Source: CAYTBN01 sp964542165 (GTDB taxonomy: Bacteria; Myxococcota_A; UBA796; UBA9615; CAYRNR01). Taken from it: a stretch of DNA of 64,000 bases. The notes beneath the pieces are model-generated. The model was not told where the DNA came from. It searched no databases and worked only from the letters and a program-made list of their open reading frames with translations. The translations under genes and the position numbers were made by a program. The DNA is taken from contig CAZITQ010000012.1 in the NCBI GenBank assembly GCA_964542165.1, positions 1-64,000 on the forward strand, in the 5' to 3' direction. This document shows, in pieces, positions 1 through 7,981 of the stretch (its first letter is position 1; every line of letters starts with the position of its first letter).

Positions 1-481
1 TGAAGTGGTAGCGCAGGGGGATCAGGAACAGCACGCCCAGGCAGCCGCCCAGGAAGCTGACGATGATCACCTGCCAGACCGAGGGTTCGGACACCCCCGA
101 CGCCGGGTCGGCGGCCAGCATGTACAGGGCCGGGATCGTGAACACGGCGCCGGAGACCACGTGGGACGAGTTGGCGCCGATGGACTGGATGATCACGTTC
201 TCGAGCAGGGTCGAGCGCCGGGCGAAGACCCGGGACAGCCCGATGGCGAGGATCGAGATCGGGATCGCGGCCTCGATCCCCTGGCCCACCTTCAGTGCCA
301 GGTAGGCCGCCGCCATGGCGAAGACGGCGCAGAAGATCAGCCCCATCACGATCGAGCGGGTGGTGACCTCGGGCACCCCGGTCTCGTCCGGGACTACCGG
401 GACGTACTGCTCACCCTCTTGTAGCGGCCGGCGTGCGTTTTCCGGCAGCCCCTCGATATCGCCCGTAGGTCCGTGGGACAC
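1..481 (-). CDS. OPT-family transporter, N-terminal part (runs off window)
   Basis: The frame opens at a GTG at 481, five bases after GGGAGG, and stays open to base 1, giving about 160 N-terminal residues. After a soluble stretch with PEVTTRS come hydrophobic segments (IVMGLIFCAVFAM, then AAIPISILAIGL) and an ENVIIQSIGANSS segment. This order of motifs (PEVT-R, AYLALKVG, IPISIL, EN-I-Q-I) is typical of OPT transporters, proton-coupled inner-membrane importers of oligopeptides or metal chelates. The substrate cannot be told from this part. The next gene in the same direction ends 78 bases upstream. Confidence 0.8.
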   Translation of the reverse strand, partial: MSHGPTGDIEGLPENARRPLQEGEQYVPVVPDETGVPEVTTRSIVMGLIFCAVFAMAAAYLALKVGQGIEAAIPISILAIGLSRVFARRSTLLENVIIQSIGANSSHVVSGAVFTIPALYMLAADPASGVSEPSVWQVIIVSFLGGCLGVLFLIPLRYHF

Positions 482-559
482 GTTCCACCTCCCAGAATCG
501 TGCTGCGGGGGCGTAGCTTACCGCAAGCGGCGATTGGGTGTGGGGAGGGGAGATCCCTG

Positions 560-1369
560 TCAGCGGCGGCGGAATGCGAGGCCCAGGGGGGCCAGGAGAA
601 GGGTGCCGGCCGCCAGCGGCGCAGCGCCACCGGTGCGGGTCGTGCACGCGCAGTCGACGGGCGGTTCCCGGTCGTCCTCGTCCCCGTCGTCGTCCGCGTC
701 GTCGTCGTCCGCGGTGTCGTTGTCGTCCGGCGCCGTGTCGTCGTCCCCACCCGTGCAGTCCTCGTCGTACGTGTCGCTGACCCCGTCGCAGTCCCCGTCG
801 ATCCCGTCGTCGCAGATCTCCTCGGCGCCGGGATGGATCCCAGGCTCCTGGTCGTCGCAGTCGTCGCCGTAGGGACCGCCGTCGAAGCCGTCCCCGTCGA
901 TGTCGGTCAGATCCTCCCCGTCGCAGTCCTCGTCGATGCCGTTGTAGGGGACCTCGGTGTTGCCGGGCCAGACGTTGGGGTTGTAGTCGTCGCAGTCCTC
1001 GTCGCACCCGTCCCAGCCGTCGTGGTCGTAGTCGACGTCCTCGTCCACCTCGTCGTCGCAGTCGTTGTCGATCCCATCGCAGACCTCGTCCGCGTCCGGA
1101 TGGGCCAGCTCCTGGGCGTCGTCGCAGTCGCCCTGGCAGATGTTGAATCCGTCCTCGTCCACGTCGGCGAGTTCGTCGGTGGCCGGATCACAGTCGTCGT
1201 CCACCAGGGCGTTGCAGATCTCCGGGGCACCCGGATGGATGTTGGGATTGGAGTCGTCACAGTCCGCCGGCGGCTCGTACCCGTCCCCGTCCTCGTCCTG
1301 GGCGAGGGCTGGCGGAGAGGAGCAGCTGAGCACGGCGATGAACACGGCAAGGCACGGTCGGGAGAGCAT
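560..1369 (-). CDS. Secreted MopE-repeat protein with MYXO-CTERM-like tail
   Basis: A protein of 269 residues. The ATG at 1369 is chosen because AGGAGG lies just upstream; a longer frame upstream has no such site. The N-terminus is a signal peptide ending near SPPALA. The body holds about five MopE-type metal-binding repeats (DEDGDGYEPPADCDD, then CDGIDNDCDD and similar), rich in Asp and paired Cys, thought to bind calcium or other metals outside the cell. An Asp-rich linker (DDDTAPDDNDTADDDD) leads to CACTTRTGG, a hydrophobic segment and RRR, the layout of a MYXO-CTERM sorting tail used for surface anchoring. Partner and role are unknown. Confidence 0.85.
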   Translation of the reverse strand: MLSRPCLAVFIAVLSCSSPPALAQDEDGDGYEPPADCDDSNPNIHPGAPEICNALVDDDCDPATDELADVDEDGFNICQGDCDDAQELAHPDADEVCDGIDNDCDDEVDEDVDYDHDGWDGCDEDCDDYNPNVWPGNTEVPYNGIDEDCDGEDLTDIDGDGFDGGPYGDDCDDQEPGIHPGAEEICDDGIDGDCDGVSDTYDEDCTGGDDDTAPDDNDTADDDDADDDGDEDDREPPVDCACTTRTGGAAPLAAGTLLLAPLGLAFRRR

Positions 1370-1440
1370 CGCGAGCCTCCTGGGGTCGATACTACGACAG
1401 CCTGGTTTGTCCCGTACTCGGGTGGAGAAGCTGGCGCGCA

Positions 1441-1540
1441 AAGGCGACAGAGAGAGCAGAGGCAAAAAAGAGGAAAGGAAAAGCCTCTGCGACCTCTGCG
1501 TACTCGGCGCCTCAGCGCGAGGCTCTTCTTCTTCGGCGGG
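1441..1540. repeat. CTCTGCG-type dispersed repeat block
   Basis: Purine-rich AGAGGAAAGG sequence and CTCTGCGACCTCTGCG blocks lie in the 199-base gap after the enoyl-CoA hydratase gene. The same composition and core words recur on both sides of the GxxExxY gene (4421-4495 and 4960-5050). This copy has no open frame and looks like a solitary repeat. No other signal was seen in the gap. Confidence 0.6.
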
Positions 1541-1568
1541 ATCGCGGCGGGGATCGAGGGAGTAGGAC

Positions 1569-2342
1569 CTACTCGCCCTTCCAGCTCGGCGGGCGTTTCT
1601 CGAGGAAGGCCTGGATCCCCTCCATGAACTCGGGGCTCTGGAGGCCGCGGGCGAAGAAGCGGGCCATGCGGTCGATGCGGTCGTGGAGGTCGCCGTCCAT
1701 CACGTCCCGGACCGCCTCCTTGCCCAGCATCTGCGCCAGCGGTCCGCCCAGGCAGAGGGCGCTGGCGATGGCGTCGGTCTGCTCGTCCAGCTCGCCCCGG
1801 GGCACCGCCTGGTTGATGAGGCCCATCTCGACCGCGGTCCCCGCCGAGACCTTCTGGCCGGTCAGGGCCATCTGGGCGGCCTTCTTGGGGCCGATGTGGT
1901 GGGACAGCAGGGGCAGCACCATGAAGGGGAACAGCCCGATGTGGACCTCGGGGGTGCCCAGGGTGGCGTCGTCGGCGGCGATGGCCACGTCGCAAGCCAG
2001 CACCAGGCCCAGGCCGCCGCCCAGTGCGTGACCGTTGACCCGCGCCACCAGGGGGCGGGGGAAACGCAGCATGGCGTGGAGCAGTTCGGTGTAGGGGTTG
2101 GTGCCCGACTTCTCGAACTGATGCCACGAACCGATCAGGGACAGGTCGGCGCCGGCGCAGAACGCCTTGTCGCCCTCGCCGGTGATGACCGCGACGCGGG
2201 TCTCCTCGTCCTGACCCAGCTCCTCGAGGAAGGCGTGCAGCCCCTCCAGGGTGGCCAGGTCCAGGGTATTGCGGGCCTTGGCCCGCTGGATCGTCATCGT
2301 CGCCACGCCACCCTCGCGGGTGCAGCTCACGGCCTCACTCAT
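1569..2342 (-). CDS. liuC: Enoyl-CoA hydratase/isomerase family, probable methylglutaconyl-CoA hydratase
   Basis: The 257 residues show the crotonase fold: FCAGADLSLI (first oxyanion-hole strand), HALGGGLGLVLACDVAIA (second oxyanion site) and LGTPEVHIGLFPF around the catalytic region. Crotonases hydrate or isomerise enoyl-CoA esters in the cytosol. The start ATG overlaps the end of the biotin-carrier gene by eight bases, so it is translated with the carboxylase. That context points to 3-methylglutaconyl-CoA hydration in leucine breakdown. Family membership is clear; the exact substrate is inferred from neighbours. Confidence 0.8.
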   Translation of the reverse strand: MSEAVSCTREGGVATMTIQRAKARNTLDLATLEGLHAFLEELGQDEETRVAVITGEGDKAFCAGADLSLIGSWHQFEKSGTNPYTELLHAMLRFPRPLVARVNGHALGGGLGLVLACDVAIAADDATLGTPEVHIGLFPFMVLPLLSHHIGPKKAAQMALTGQKVSAGTAVEMGLINQAVPRGELDEQTDAIASALCLGGPLAQMLGKEAVRDVMDGDLHDRIDRMARFFARGLQSPEFMEGIQAFLEKRPPSWKGE

Positions 2343-2859
2343 CGTCGTCCTCCCCTGTCGTAGCCTCGATCTCCACGATCATCTGACCGCCCGTGACCTG
2401 GTCGCCGACGGCGCAGCCCACGGCGCTGACGGTTCCGTCGCAGGGGGCGGTGAGCGCGGTGCGCAGCTTCATCGCCTCCAGCGCCCCGAGCGTATCACCG
2501 CGGGCGACCCGGTCGCCCACCGCCACGGTCAGCTCGACCACCTTGCCGGGCATCGGGGCACGGATCGGGCCACCAGCACCGTCGCCATCGCCGCCGGCCG
2601 CCGCTGGCCCGGCCGCCCGGGAGACCACGAACCGCTCGCCGTCCACCGCGACCTCGATCCCCTGGCCGGTCCGGGCCACGGCCACCCGGTGCCGCGCGCC
2701 TCCCCACTCCAGGACGAAGGAGCCCCCCCCCGCCGCGGGAATCCGCACGGCCCGCGTCTCCCCCTCGTCCAGGGTCAACGTCACCTCCCCGGTGTCTCCG
2801 GTCCGGTCCACGCCCACGCGGACCACCTCGTCTCCCAGCTGCAGGTGGCGCTCGCTCAT
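2335..2859 (-). CDS. Biotin carboxyl carrier part of methylcrotonyl-CoA carboxylase
   Basis: A protein of 174 residues. An N-terminal beta-rich linker (about 1-80) resembles the region joining biotin carboxylase and carrier domains in MccA; an Ala/Gly hinge follows, then a biotinyl domain (APMPGKVVEL, GDTLGALEAMKLRT). The lysine of EAMKL, near residue 131, is the expected biotinylation site; Leu replaces the commoner Met after it. The ATG overlaps the biotin carboxylase stop as ATGA. Upstream lies a run of nine G (minus strand); one more G would fuse this frame to the carboxylase, so the separate gene may be an artefact or a real split. Confidence 0.8.
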   Translation of the reverse strand: MSERHLQLGDEVVRVGVDRTGDTGEVTLTLDEGETRAVRIPAAGGGSFVLEWGGARHRVAVARTGQGIEVAVDGERFVVSRAAGPAAAGGDGDGAGGPIRAPMPGKVVELTVAVGDRVARGDTLGALEAMKLRTALTAPCDGTVSAVGCAVGDQVTGGQMIVEIEATTGEDDDE

Positions 2860-4391
2860 CGGGCACCCCCCCCCGGGAAACGCCTTCCGCGCAGGGTCTC
2901 CCACGGTCCCGGGATCCTCGCCGGGCCCCCGGGACCGGTCCCCGCCGCGTCCCCGTCCGGGGCTCCCACCGCGCCGTCCAGGGTCAGGGCCGCAGCCACC
3001 AGCGCCACCTCCCGGGTCTCGGCCGATGCCCCACCCATCGAGGGCATGATCTCGTCCTCCAGCAGCGCCGTGTGGGTCCGGCCCTCGACGAAGGCCGGGT
3101 GCGCCAGGATCCTGCGCAGGAAGGCGCCGTTGCTCGCCACTCCGAGCACCACGGTCTCGGCCAGCGCCCGGTCCAGGCGCAGGCGCGCGGTCTCCCGGTC
3201 CTCACCCCAGGCGATGATCTTGGCCAGGATCGGGTCGTACTCCATGGGCACGACGCTGCCGGTCCGGATGCCGGCGTCCACGCGGATGCCCGGACCCTGG
3301 GGCAGCTCGGCGAATGCGATCCGCCCGGGGGACGGAAGCAGACCCAGGTCCGGATCCTCGGCGTAGAGCCGGGCCTCCATGGCCCAGCCCCGGGGCTCCG
3401 TCTCGCCCAGCGCGGGATCCAGCGCCTCACCCGCCGCCACCCGCAGCTGCCAGGCCACCAGATCGGCGCCGAAGCGCATCTCCGTGATCGGGTGCTCCAC
3501 CTGGATCCGCGCGTTCATCTCCAGGAAGTAGAAGGTGCCGTCGTCCTGGAGCAGGAACTCGACGGTGCCCGCGTTGACGTACCCCGCGGCGCGCGCCGCG
3601 TCACAGGCCGCGGCGCACAGGCGCTCACGGACCTCTTCGGTCACGACGGGGGAGGGAGACTCCTCGATCACCTTCTGGTGCCGGCGCTGGATCGAGCACT
3701 CCCGTTCGCCCAGGGCGAGCACCTTGCCCTGGCCGTCGGCCAGGACCTGGACCTCCACGTGACGGACGGGGGCGATCAGCTTCTCGATGTAGACCGACGC
3801 GTCGCCGAAGGCCGAGCCCGCCTCGGCGGCGGCCTCCTCCAGCGCCCCGTCCAGCGCGTCTTCGGTGGCCACCTTGCGCATGCCGGTGCCGCCCCCGCCG
3901 CCACAGGCCTTGATCAGCAGGGGGAAGCCGAGGTCGGCGGCCGCCGCCCGCAGCTCCGCCGGATCGCCGCTGGCCTCGAAGGTGCCGGGCACCACCGGGA
4001 CCCCGGCGGCGTGCATGGTCTGCCGCGCTGCCACCTTGTCCCCGGCGAGCTTCAACGCCTGCACCGGAGGTCCGACGAACACCAGCCCCGCCCCGGCGCA
4101 GGCCTCGGCCAGCGCCGCGTTCTCGGCCAGGAAGCCATACCCCGGATGGATCGCGTCGCAGCCCGCCTCACGCGCAGCCGTGACCACCGCATCCACGTCC
4201 AGATACGACCGCAGCGCCTCCGCCGGTCCCACGCAGACCGCCTCGTCCGCCGCCTCCACGTGCACGGCGTCGGCATCCACCTCCGAGTACGCCGCCACCG
4301 ACCCCACCCCCAGCAGCCGGCAAGCCCGCGCCACCCGCACCGCAATCTCGCCGCGATTGGCGATGAAGACCTTGTCGAATGGAGTTTTCAT
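2856..4391 (-). CDS. liuD: Methylcrotonyl-CoA carboxylase, biotin carboxylase subunit
   Basis: This 511-residue protein begins FDKVFIANRGEIAVRVAR, the classic biotin carboxylase N-terminus. It continues with an ATP-grasp loop (KACGGGGGTGMRKV), GERECSIQRRHQKVIEE and the NARIQVEHPITE catalytic motif. It carboxylates biotin using ATP and bicarbonate in the cytosol. The C-terminal tail (PWETLRGRRFPGGG) resembles the linker that normally continues into the biotinyl domain of a fused MccA of about 650-700 residues; here the frame stops and a separate carrier gene follows. The GxxExxY gene and repeats separate it from the beta subunit upstream. Confidence 0.88.
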   Translation of the reverse strand: MKTPFDKVFIANRGEIAVRVARACRLLGVGSVAAYSEVDADAVHVEAADEAVCVGPAEALRSYLDVDAVVTAAREAGCDAIHPGYGFLAENAALAEACAGAGLVFVGPPVQALKLAGDKVAARQTMHAAGVPVVPGTFEASGDPAELRAAAADLGFPLLIKACGGGGGTGMRKVATEDALDGALEEAAAEAGSAFGDASVYIEKLIAPVRHVEVQVLADGQGKVLALGERECSIQRRHQKVIEESPSPVVTEEVRERLCAAACDAARAAGYVNAGTVEFLLQDDGTFYFLEMNARIQVEHPITEMRFGADLVAWQLRVAAGEALDPALGETEPRGWAMEARLYAEDPDLGLLPSPGRIAFAELPQGPGIRVDAGIRTGSVVPMEYDPILAKIIAWGEDRETARLRLDRALAETVVLGVASNGAFLRRILAHPAFVEGRTHTALLEDEIMPSMGGASAETREVALVAAALTLDGAVGAPDGDAAGTGPGGPARIPGPWETLRGRRFPGGGAR

Positions 4392-4420
4392 GGGAGCAAC
4401 TCCTCGCGTTGGTTCCGGGA

Positions 4421-4495
4421 AGGAAGGGAAGAAGAGACTCTCGCAGAGGCGCGGAGGGGGCAGAGATCGCAGAGGAAGAAGGGAAGGGGAAGTGG
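4421..4495. repeat. CTCTGCG-type dispersed repeat block, downstream copy
   Basis: GAAGGGAAGAAGAG, CTCGCAGAGGCGCGGAGG and GCAGAGATCGCAGAGG form a purine-rich, quasi-periodic block between the biotin carboxylase gene and the GxxExxY gene. It matches in word content, read on the opposite strand, the block at 4960-5050. Together the two bracket the GxxExxY gene, as repeats of this kind often do around this gene family. Confidence 0.65.
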
Positions 4496-4557
4496 ATGGC
4501 CCGAGATCTCGGTGAGCCCCAATCGAGTGACGAGACGGGGGAGAGGAGTGGGGATGT

Positions 4558-4953
4558 TCATTCGGGGAGCCCGTTCACGGTTCGGATGATGCCGTCTCGA
4601 ATGCGACCTGCGCCGAAGTTGATGAGAAGACCAACGCGCTTCTCTGCCAGACGGATGTAGGTCAGGAGTTGCTTCTTGTGCACCGGCAGGATCTGTTCGA
4701 CCGATTTCAACTCGACGATGACGAGGTCGTCGACGAGTAGGTCTGCTCGGAAGCCACCTTCGAGCACGAGCCCCTCGTACTGGACATCGAAAGCGACCTG
4801 TCGTTCCACACGATGGCCGCGTTGCTCCAGTTCGTGGGCGAGGACGGTCTCATAGACCGATTCGAACAGCCCCGGTCCGAGGGTCGTGTGGATCTTGTAC
4901 GCGGCGTCCACGATCGCCCCCGACGTCTCGTTCTCCGGCACCCCTCTTCCCAT
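4558..4953 (-). CDS. GxxExxY protein, PD-(D/E)xK nuclease-like
   Basis: The 131 residues carry the name-giving motif GLFESVY in GPGLFESVYETVLAHEL. A restriction-endonuclease-like core follows: FRADLLVDDLVIVELK supplies the D and ExK residues, with KKQLLTYIRLA after it. The start at 4953 follows GGGAGAGG. The family is widespread, often multi-copy, and typically embedded in CTCTGCG-like repeats; its function is unknown. Here it sits between the two carboxylase genes of a catabolic operon in the same orientation, so it is probably co-transcribed but unrelated to leucine breakdown. It looks like an insertion. Confidence 0.85.
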   Translation of the reverse strand: MGRGVPENETSGAIVDAAYKIHTTLGPGLFESVYETVLAHELEQRGHRVERQVAFDVQYEGLVLEGGFRADLLVDDLVIVELKSVEQILPVHKKQLLTYIRLAEKRVGLLINFGAGRIRDGIIRTVNGLPE

Positions 4954-4959
4954 CCTCTC

Positions 4960-5050
4960 CCTCTTCCTTTTCCTCTCCCTCTCCCTCTTCCTCTCTGCGC
5001 TCTCTGCCCCCTCTGCGCCTCTGCGAGAGCTTCCTCCTCTTCTCTTCTCT
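4960..5050. repeat. CTCTGCG-type dispersed repeat block, upstream copy
   Basis: A pyrimidine-rich run of CTCTCCCTCTT words passes into CTCTGCGCTCTCTGCC and CTCTGCGCCTCTGCGAGAG. It lies between the start of the GxxExxY gene and the end of the beta-carboxylase gene and is the inverted counterpart of the block at 4421-4495. Confidence 0.65.
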
Positions 5051-5057
5051 CCGCTCC

Positions 5058-6659
5058 TCACATCCGGAAGATCCCGTACTCGCGCGGCCGGTCCTCGGGC
5101 TGGAAGGCCACCGAGAGCGCCAGGCCGAGGACGTCGCGGGTCTGGGCGGGGTCGAGGATGCCGTCGTCCCACAGGCGGGCGGTGCTGTAGTAGGCGTTGG
5201 ACTCCTTGTCGTACACCGCCATGACCTGCTGCTCCATCATCTTCATGGCGGTCTCGTCCACCTTCATGCCCTGGCGCTCCAGCTTGGCCGACTGGACCTG
5301 GGACAGGACCTTGGCCGCCGCGTCGCCCCCCATCACCGAGATGCGGGCGTTGGGCCACATCCACAGGAAGCGAGGGTTGTACGCGCGCCCGCACATGGCG
5401 TAGTTGCCCGCGCCGAAGGAGCCGCCGAGGATCACGGTGAACTTGGGCACCCGGGCGTTGGACACCGCGTTGACCATCTTGTGGCCGTCCTTGGTGATGC
5501 CCCGCCGCTCGTACTCCTTGCCCACGATGAAGCCCGGGATGTTCTGCAGGAAGATCAGCGGGATGTTCCGCCGGTCGCACAGCTGGATGAACTGGGTGCC
5601 CTTGAGCGCGCTCTCGGAGAACAGGGCGCCGTTGTTGCCCAGGATCCCCACCAGCTGGCCGTGGATCCGGGCGAAGCCGGTGACCAGGGTCGGGCCGTAG
5701 AGCTCCTTGAACTCCGAGAACCGGCTTCCGTCCACCAGCCGCGCGATCACCTCCCGCACGTCGAAGGGCTCGGTCAGGTCCACCGGGACGATCCCGTACA
5801 GCTCCTCGGGGTCGTACAGCGGCTCCTCGACGGGCTCCCGCTCGGCCTCGGGCGACTGGGGGATGGTCTCCATCAGCCGGCGGGTGATGGCCAGGGCCTC
5901 CCGCTCGTCGTGGGCCATGTGGTCGGCCACGCCGGACATCGTGCAGTGCACGTCGGCGCCGCCCAGCTCGTCGGCGGTGACCACCTCGCCGGTGGCCGCC
6001 TTCACCAGGGGCGGACCGCCCAGGAAGATCGAACCGGTACCGCGGACGATCACGACCTCGTCGCTCATCGCAGGGATGTAGGCCCCGCCGGCGGTGCAGA
6101 GGCCCAGGACCACCGCGATCTGGGGGATCCCCAGCCGGGACATCACCGCCTGGTTGTAGAAGATCCGACCGCCGTGCTCCCGGTCGGGGAAGATCTCCGA
6201 CTGCAGGGGCAAGAAGGCGCCGCCGCTGTCCACCAGGCAGATGCTGGGGATGCGGTTCTGGATCGCGATCTCCTGGGCTCGCAGGGACTTCTTGACCCCG
6301 ATGGGGAAGATGGTCCCGCCCTTGATGGTGGAGTCGTTGGCGTTGATCATCACCGTGCGACCGGCCACCCGACCGATCCCGACCAGCGAGCCCGCTCCCG
6401 GCGCCTGGCCCTCGTACATCCCGTGAGCCGCCAGGGGCGAGAGCTCCAGGAAGGGCGACCCCGGATCCAGGAGCAGGTCGAGCCGCTTCCAGGTGGGCAA
6501 CTTGCCCAGCTTCTCGATGTAGGCCAGCGACTTGGGATTGCGCTCGTGGCGGGCCTTGTCCAGCTCGGCCCGCAGCTTCTCCACCAGCGGGACCATCTCG
6601 TCCCGCCGCCTGCGGAACTCGTCGCTGGACGTGTCGACCTTCGAGACGATGGGGTCCAT
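5058..6659 (-). CDS. liuB: Methylcrotonyl-CoA carboxylase, carboxyltransferase (beta) subunit
   Basis: The 533 residues match acyl-CoA carboxylase beta subunits in length and motifs. Two crotonase-like halves are visible: the first with VDSGGAFLPLQSEIFPD and CTAGGAYIPAMSDEVV; the second with LFSESALKGTQFIQLC, LQNIPGFIVGKEYER and GGSFGAGNYAMCGRAY. The QxEIFPD and GSFGAGNYAMCGRAY stretches are characteristic of methylcrotonyl-CoA carboxylase rather than the propionyl-CoA enzyme. It transfers carboxyl from biotin to 3-methylcrotonyl-CoA. The biotin carboxylase and carrier genes follow downstream, after the GxxExxY insertion. Confidence 0.9.
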   Translation of the reverse strand: MDPIVSKVDTSSDEFRRRRDEMVPLVEKLRAELDKARHERNPKSLAYIEKLGKLPTWKRLDLLLDPGSPFLELSPLAAHGMYEGQAPGAGSLVGIGRVAGRTVMINANDSTIKGGTIFPIGVKKSLRAQEIAIQNRIPSICLVDSGGAFLPLQSEIFPDREHGGRIFYNQAVMSRLGIPQIAVVLGLCTAGGAYIPAMSDEVVIVRGTGSIFLGGPPLVKAATGEVVTADELGGADVHCTMSGVADHMAHDEREALAITRRLMETIPQSPEAEREPVEEPLYDPEELYGIVPVDLTEPFDVREVIARLVDGSRFSEFKELYGPTLVTGFARIHGQLVGILGNNGALFSESALKGTQFIQLCDRRNIPLIFLQNIPGFIVGKEYERRGITKDGHKMVNAVSNARVPKFTVILGGSFGAGNYAMCGRAYNPRFLWMWPNARISVMGGDAAAKVLSQVQSAKLERQGMKVDETAMKMMEQQVMAVYDKESNAYYSTARLWDDGILDPAQTRDVLGLALSVAFQPEDRPREYGIFRM

Positions 6660-6680
6660 CGAGACTCCCTCCGGGAGAGA

Positions 6681-6828
6681 GGCTTCAGGCTTCAGGCGTC
6701 AGGCGTCAGGCGAACAGGTCGTCTCGCTGACGCTCGACATCCGATCCGGAAACCAAGTCTTTCGATCTCCAGGGTGCTGCCAAAGCAACGCTACCCTGTT
6801 CTTTCCTGACGCCTGACGCCTGACGCCT
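6681..6828. repeat. CAGGCGT inverted repeat pair between two operon genes
   Basis: Bases 6681-6712 read GGCTTCAGGC then repeated CAGGCGT; bases 6805-6828 read CCTGACG three times. The two arms are reverse complements over about 20 bases and enclose roughly 92 bases without a gene. The second arm ends inside the stop codon of the acyl-CoA dehydrogenase gene. A third copy of the motif lies at 50772-50802. On RNA the arms could form a long stem between the dehydrogenase and carboxylase messages. Confidence 0.7.
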
Positions 6829-7981
6829 ACATGCCAAGCAGCTCTCTGGCCACCACGAGCTTCCTGATTTCCGTGGTCCCCGCGCCGATGGTGAACAGGC
6901 GCACGTCCCGCTGCAGGCGGCAGATCTCGTACTCCTCCATGTAGCCGTAGCCCCCGTGGATCTGCACCGCCTCGTAGACCACGAACTCGGCGGTCTCCGC
7001 AGCGAACAGGAGGGCCGTCGCGGCGAGCAGGTGGATGTCGGTGCCCTTGCCGCCGCGCTCCAGCGATTGGGCTGCCTCCACCGCGCGCAGGGACAGCCCA
7101 CGGGCGGCCTCGATCCGGGTGTACATGTCGGCCAGCTTGGCCTGGATCAGCTGGAACTTGCTGATCGGCCGGCCGAACTGCTCCCGTTCCTGGGCGTACT
7201 TCAACGCCAGCTCGAAGGCCCGCTCGGCCATGCCGATGGCCGCCCCGGCGAAGAACGCCCGCTCCACGTCCAGCCCGGCCATCAGCACGGCCACGCCCAT
7301 GTTCTCGGCGCCGACGACGTTCTCCTTGGGGACCCGACAGTCCGTCAGCACGATCTCGCCGGTGGGCGAGCCGTGGTGGCCCATCTTCTTGAGCCGCCCG
7401 GGCGTGGAAAACCCCTCCATCCCCCGCTCGAGGATGAAGGTGGTGATCCCCATCGGCCCCGCCTCGGGATTGGTCTTGGCGTACAGCAGCACCACGTCGG
7501 CGATGGGTGCGTTGGTGATGAAGGTCTTGGTGCCGTTGAGCACGTAGTGGTCGCCGTCACGCACCGCGGTGGTCCGCACCGCGGTGGCATCGGAGCCGGC
7601 GCCGGGTTCGGTCAGCCCCAGGGCGCCAATCCACTCACCGCTGGCCAGCTTGGGCAGGTACTTCAGCCGCTGCTGCTCGCTGCCGGTGCGCAGCAGGTTG
7701 TGGGCGCACAGGTTCAGATGGGCGCCGTAGGACAGGGCCAGGCCCGACGAGCCGAGCATCGACCTGATGGCCAGCACGGCCATCATCAGGTCGCCGCCGA
7801 TGCCGCCGTACTTCTCGGGGATCGCGATGCCCAGCAGGCCAAGCTCCCCCATCTTTCGCCAGATGCCTTCGGGGAAGTCGTCGTTCTCCTCGATCTGCTC
7901 GGCGTAGGGCAGGACCTCCTTCTCGCAGAAACGACGGACGGTGTCGATGATCTGGCGTTGCTCCTCGGTGGGCTCGCTCAT
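6827..7981 (-). CDS. liuA: Acyl-CoA dehydrogenase, probable isovaleryl-CoA dehydrogenase
   Basis: A protein of 384 residues from the ATG at 7981, which overlaps the regulator's stop as ATGA. It shows the acyl-CoA dehydrogenase fold: LTEPGAGSDA (FAD/substrate loop), GTKTFITNA, QFGRPISKFQLIQAKLADMYTR, and RDVRLFTIGAGTTEIRKL at the C-terminus. A Glu in GLDVERAFFAG (about residue 240) matches the helix-G position of the catalytic base in isovaleryl-CoA dehydrogenase. A Glu is also present in GYGYMEEYE, where medium-chain enzymes carry theirs. With carboxylase genes downstream, oxidation of isovaleryl-CoA to methylcrotonyl-CoA, passing electrons to ETF, is the best reading. Confidence 0.82.
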   Translation of the reverse strand: MSEPTEEQRQIIDTVRRFCEKEVLPYAEQIEENDDFPEGIWRKMGELGLLGIAIPEKYGGIGGDLMMAVLAIRSMLGSSGLALSYGAHLNLCAHNLLRTGSEQQRLKYLPKLASGEWIGALGLTEPGAGSDATAVRTTAVRDGDHYVLNGTKTFITNAPIADVVLLYAKTNPEAGPMGITTFILERGMEGFSTPGRLKKMGHHGSPTGEIVLTDCRVPKENVVGAENMGVAVLMAGLDVERAFFAGAAIGMAERAFELALKYAQEREQFGRPISKFQLIQAKLADMYTRIEAARGLSLRAVEAAQSLERGGKGTDIHLLAATALLFAAETAEFVVYEAVQIHGGYGYMEEYEICRLQRDVRLFTIGAGTTEIRKLVVARELLGM

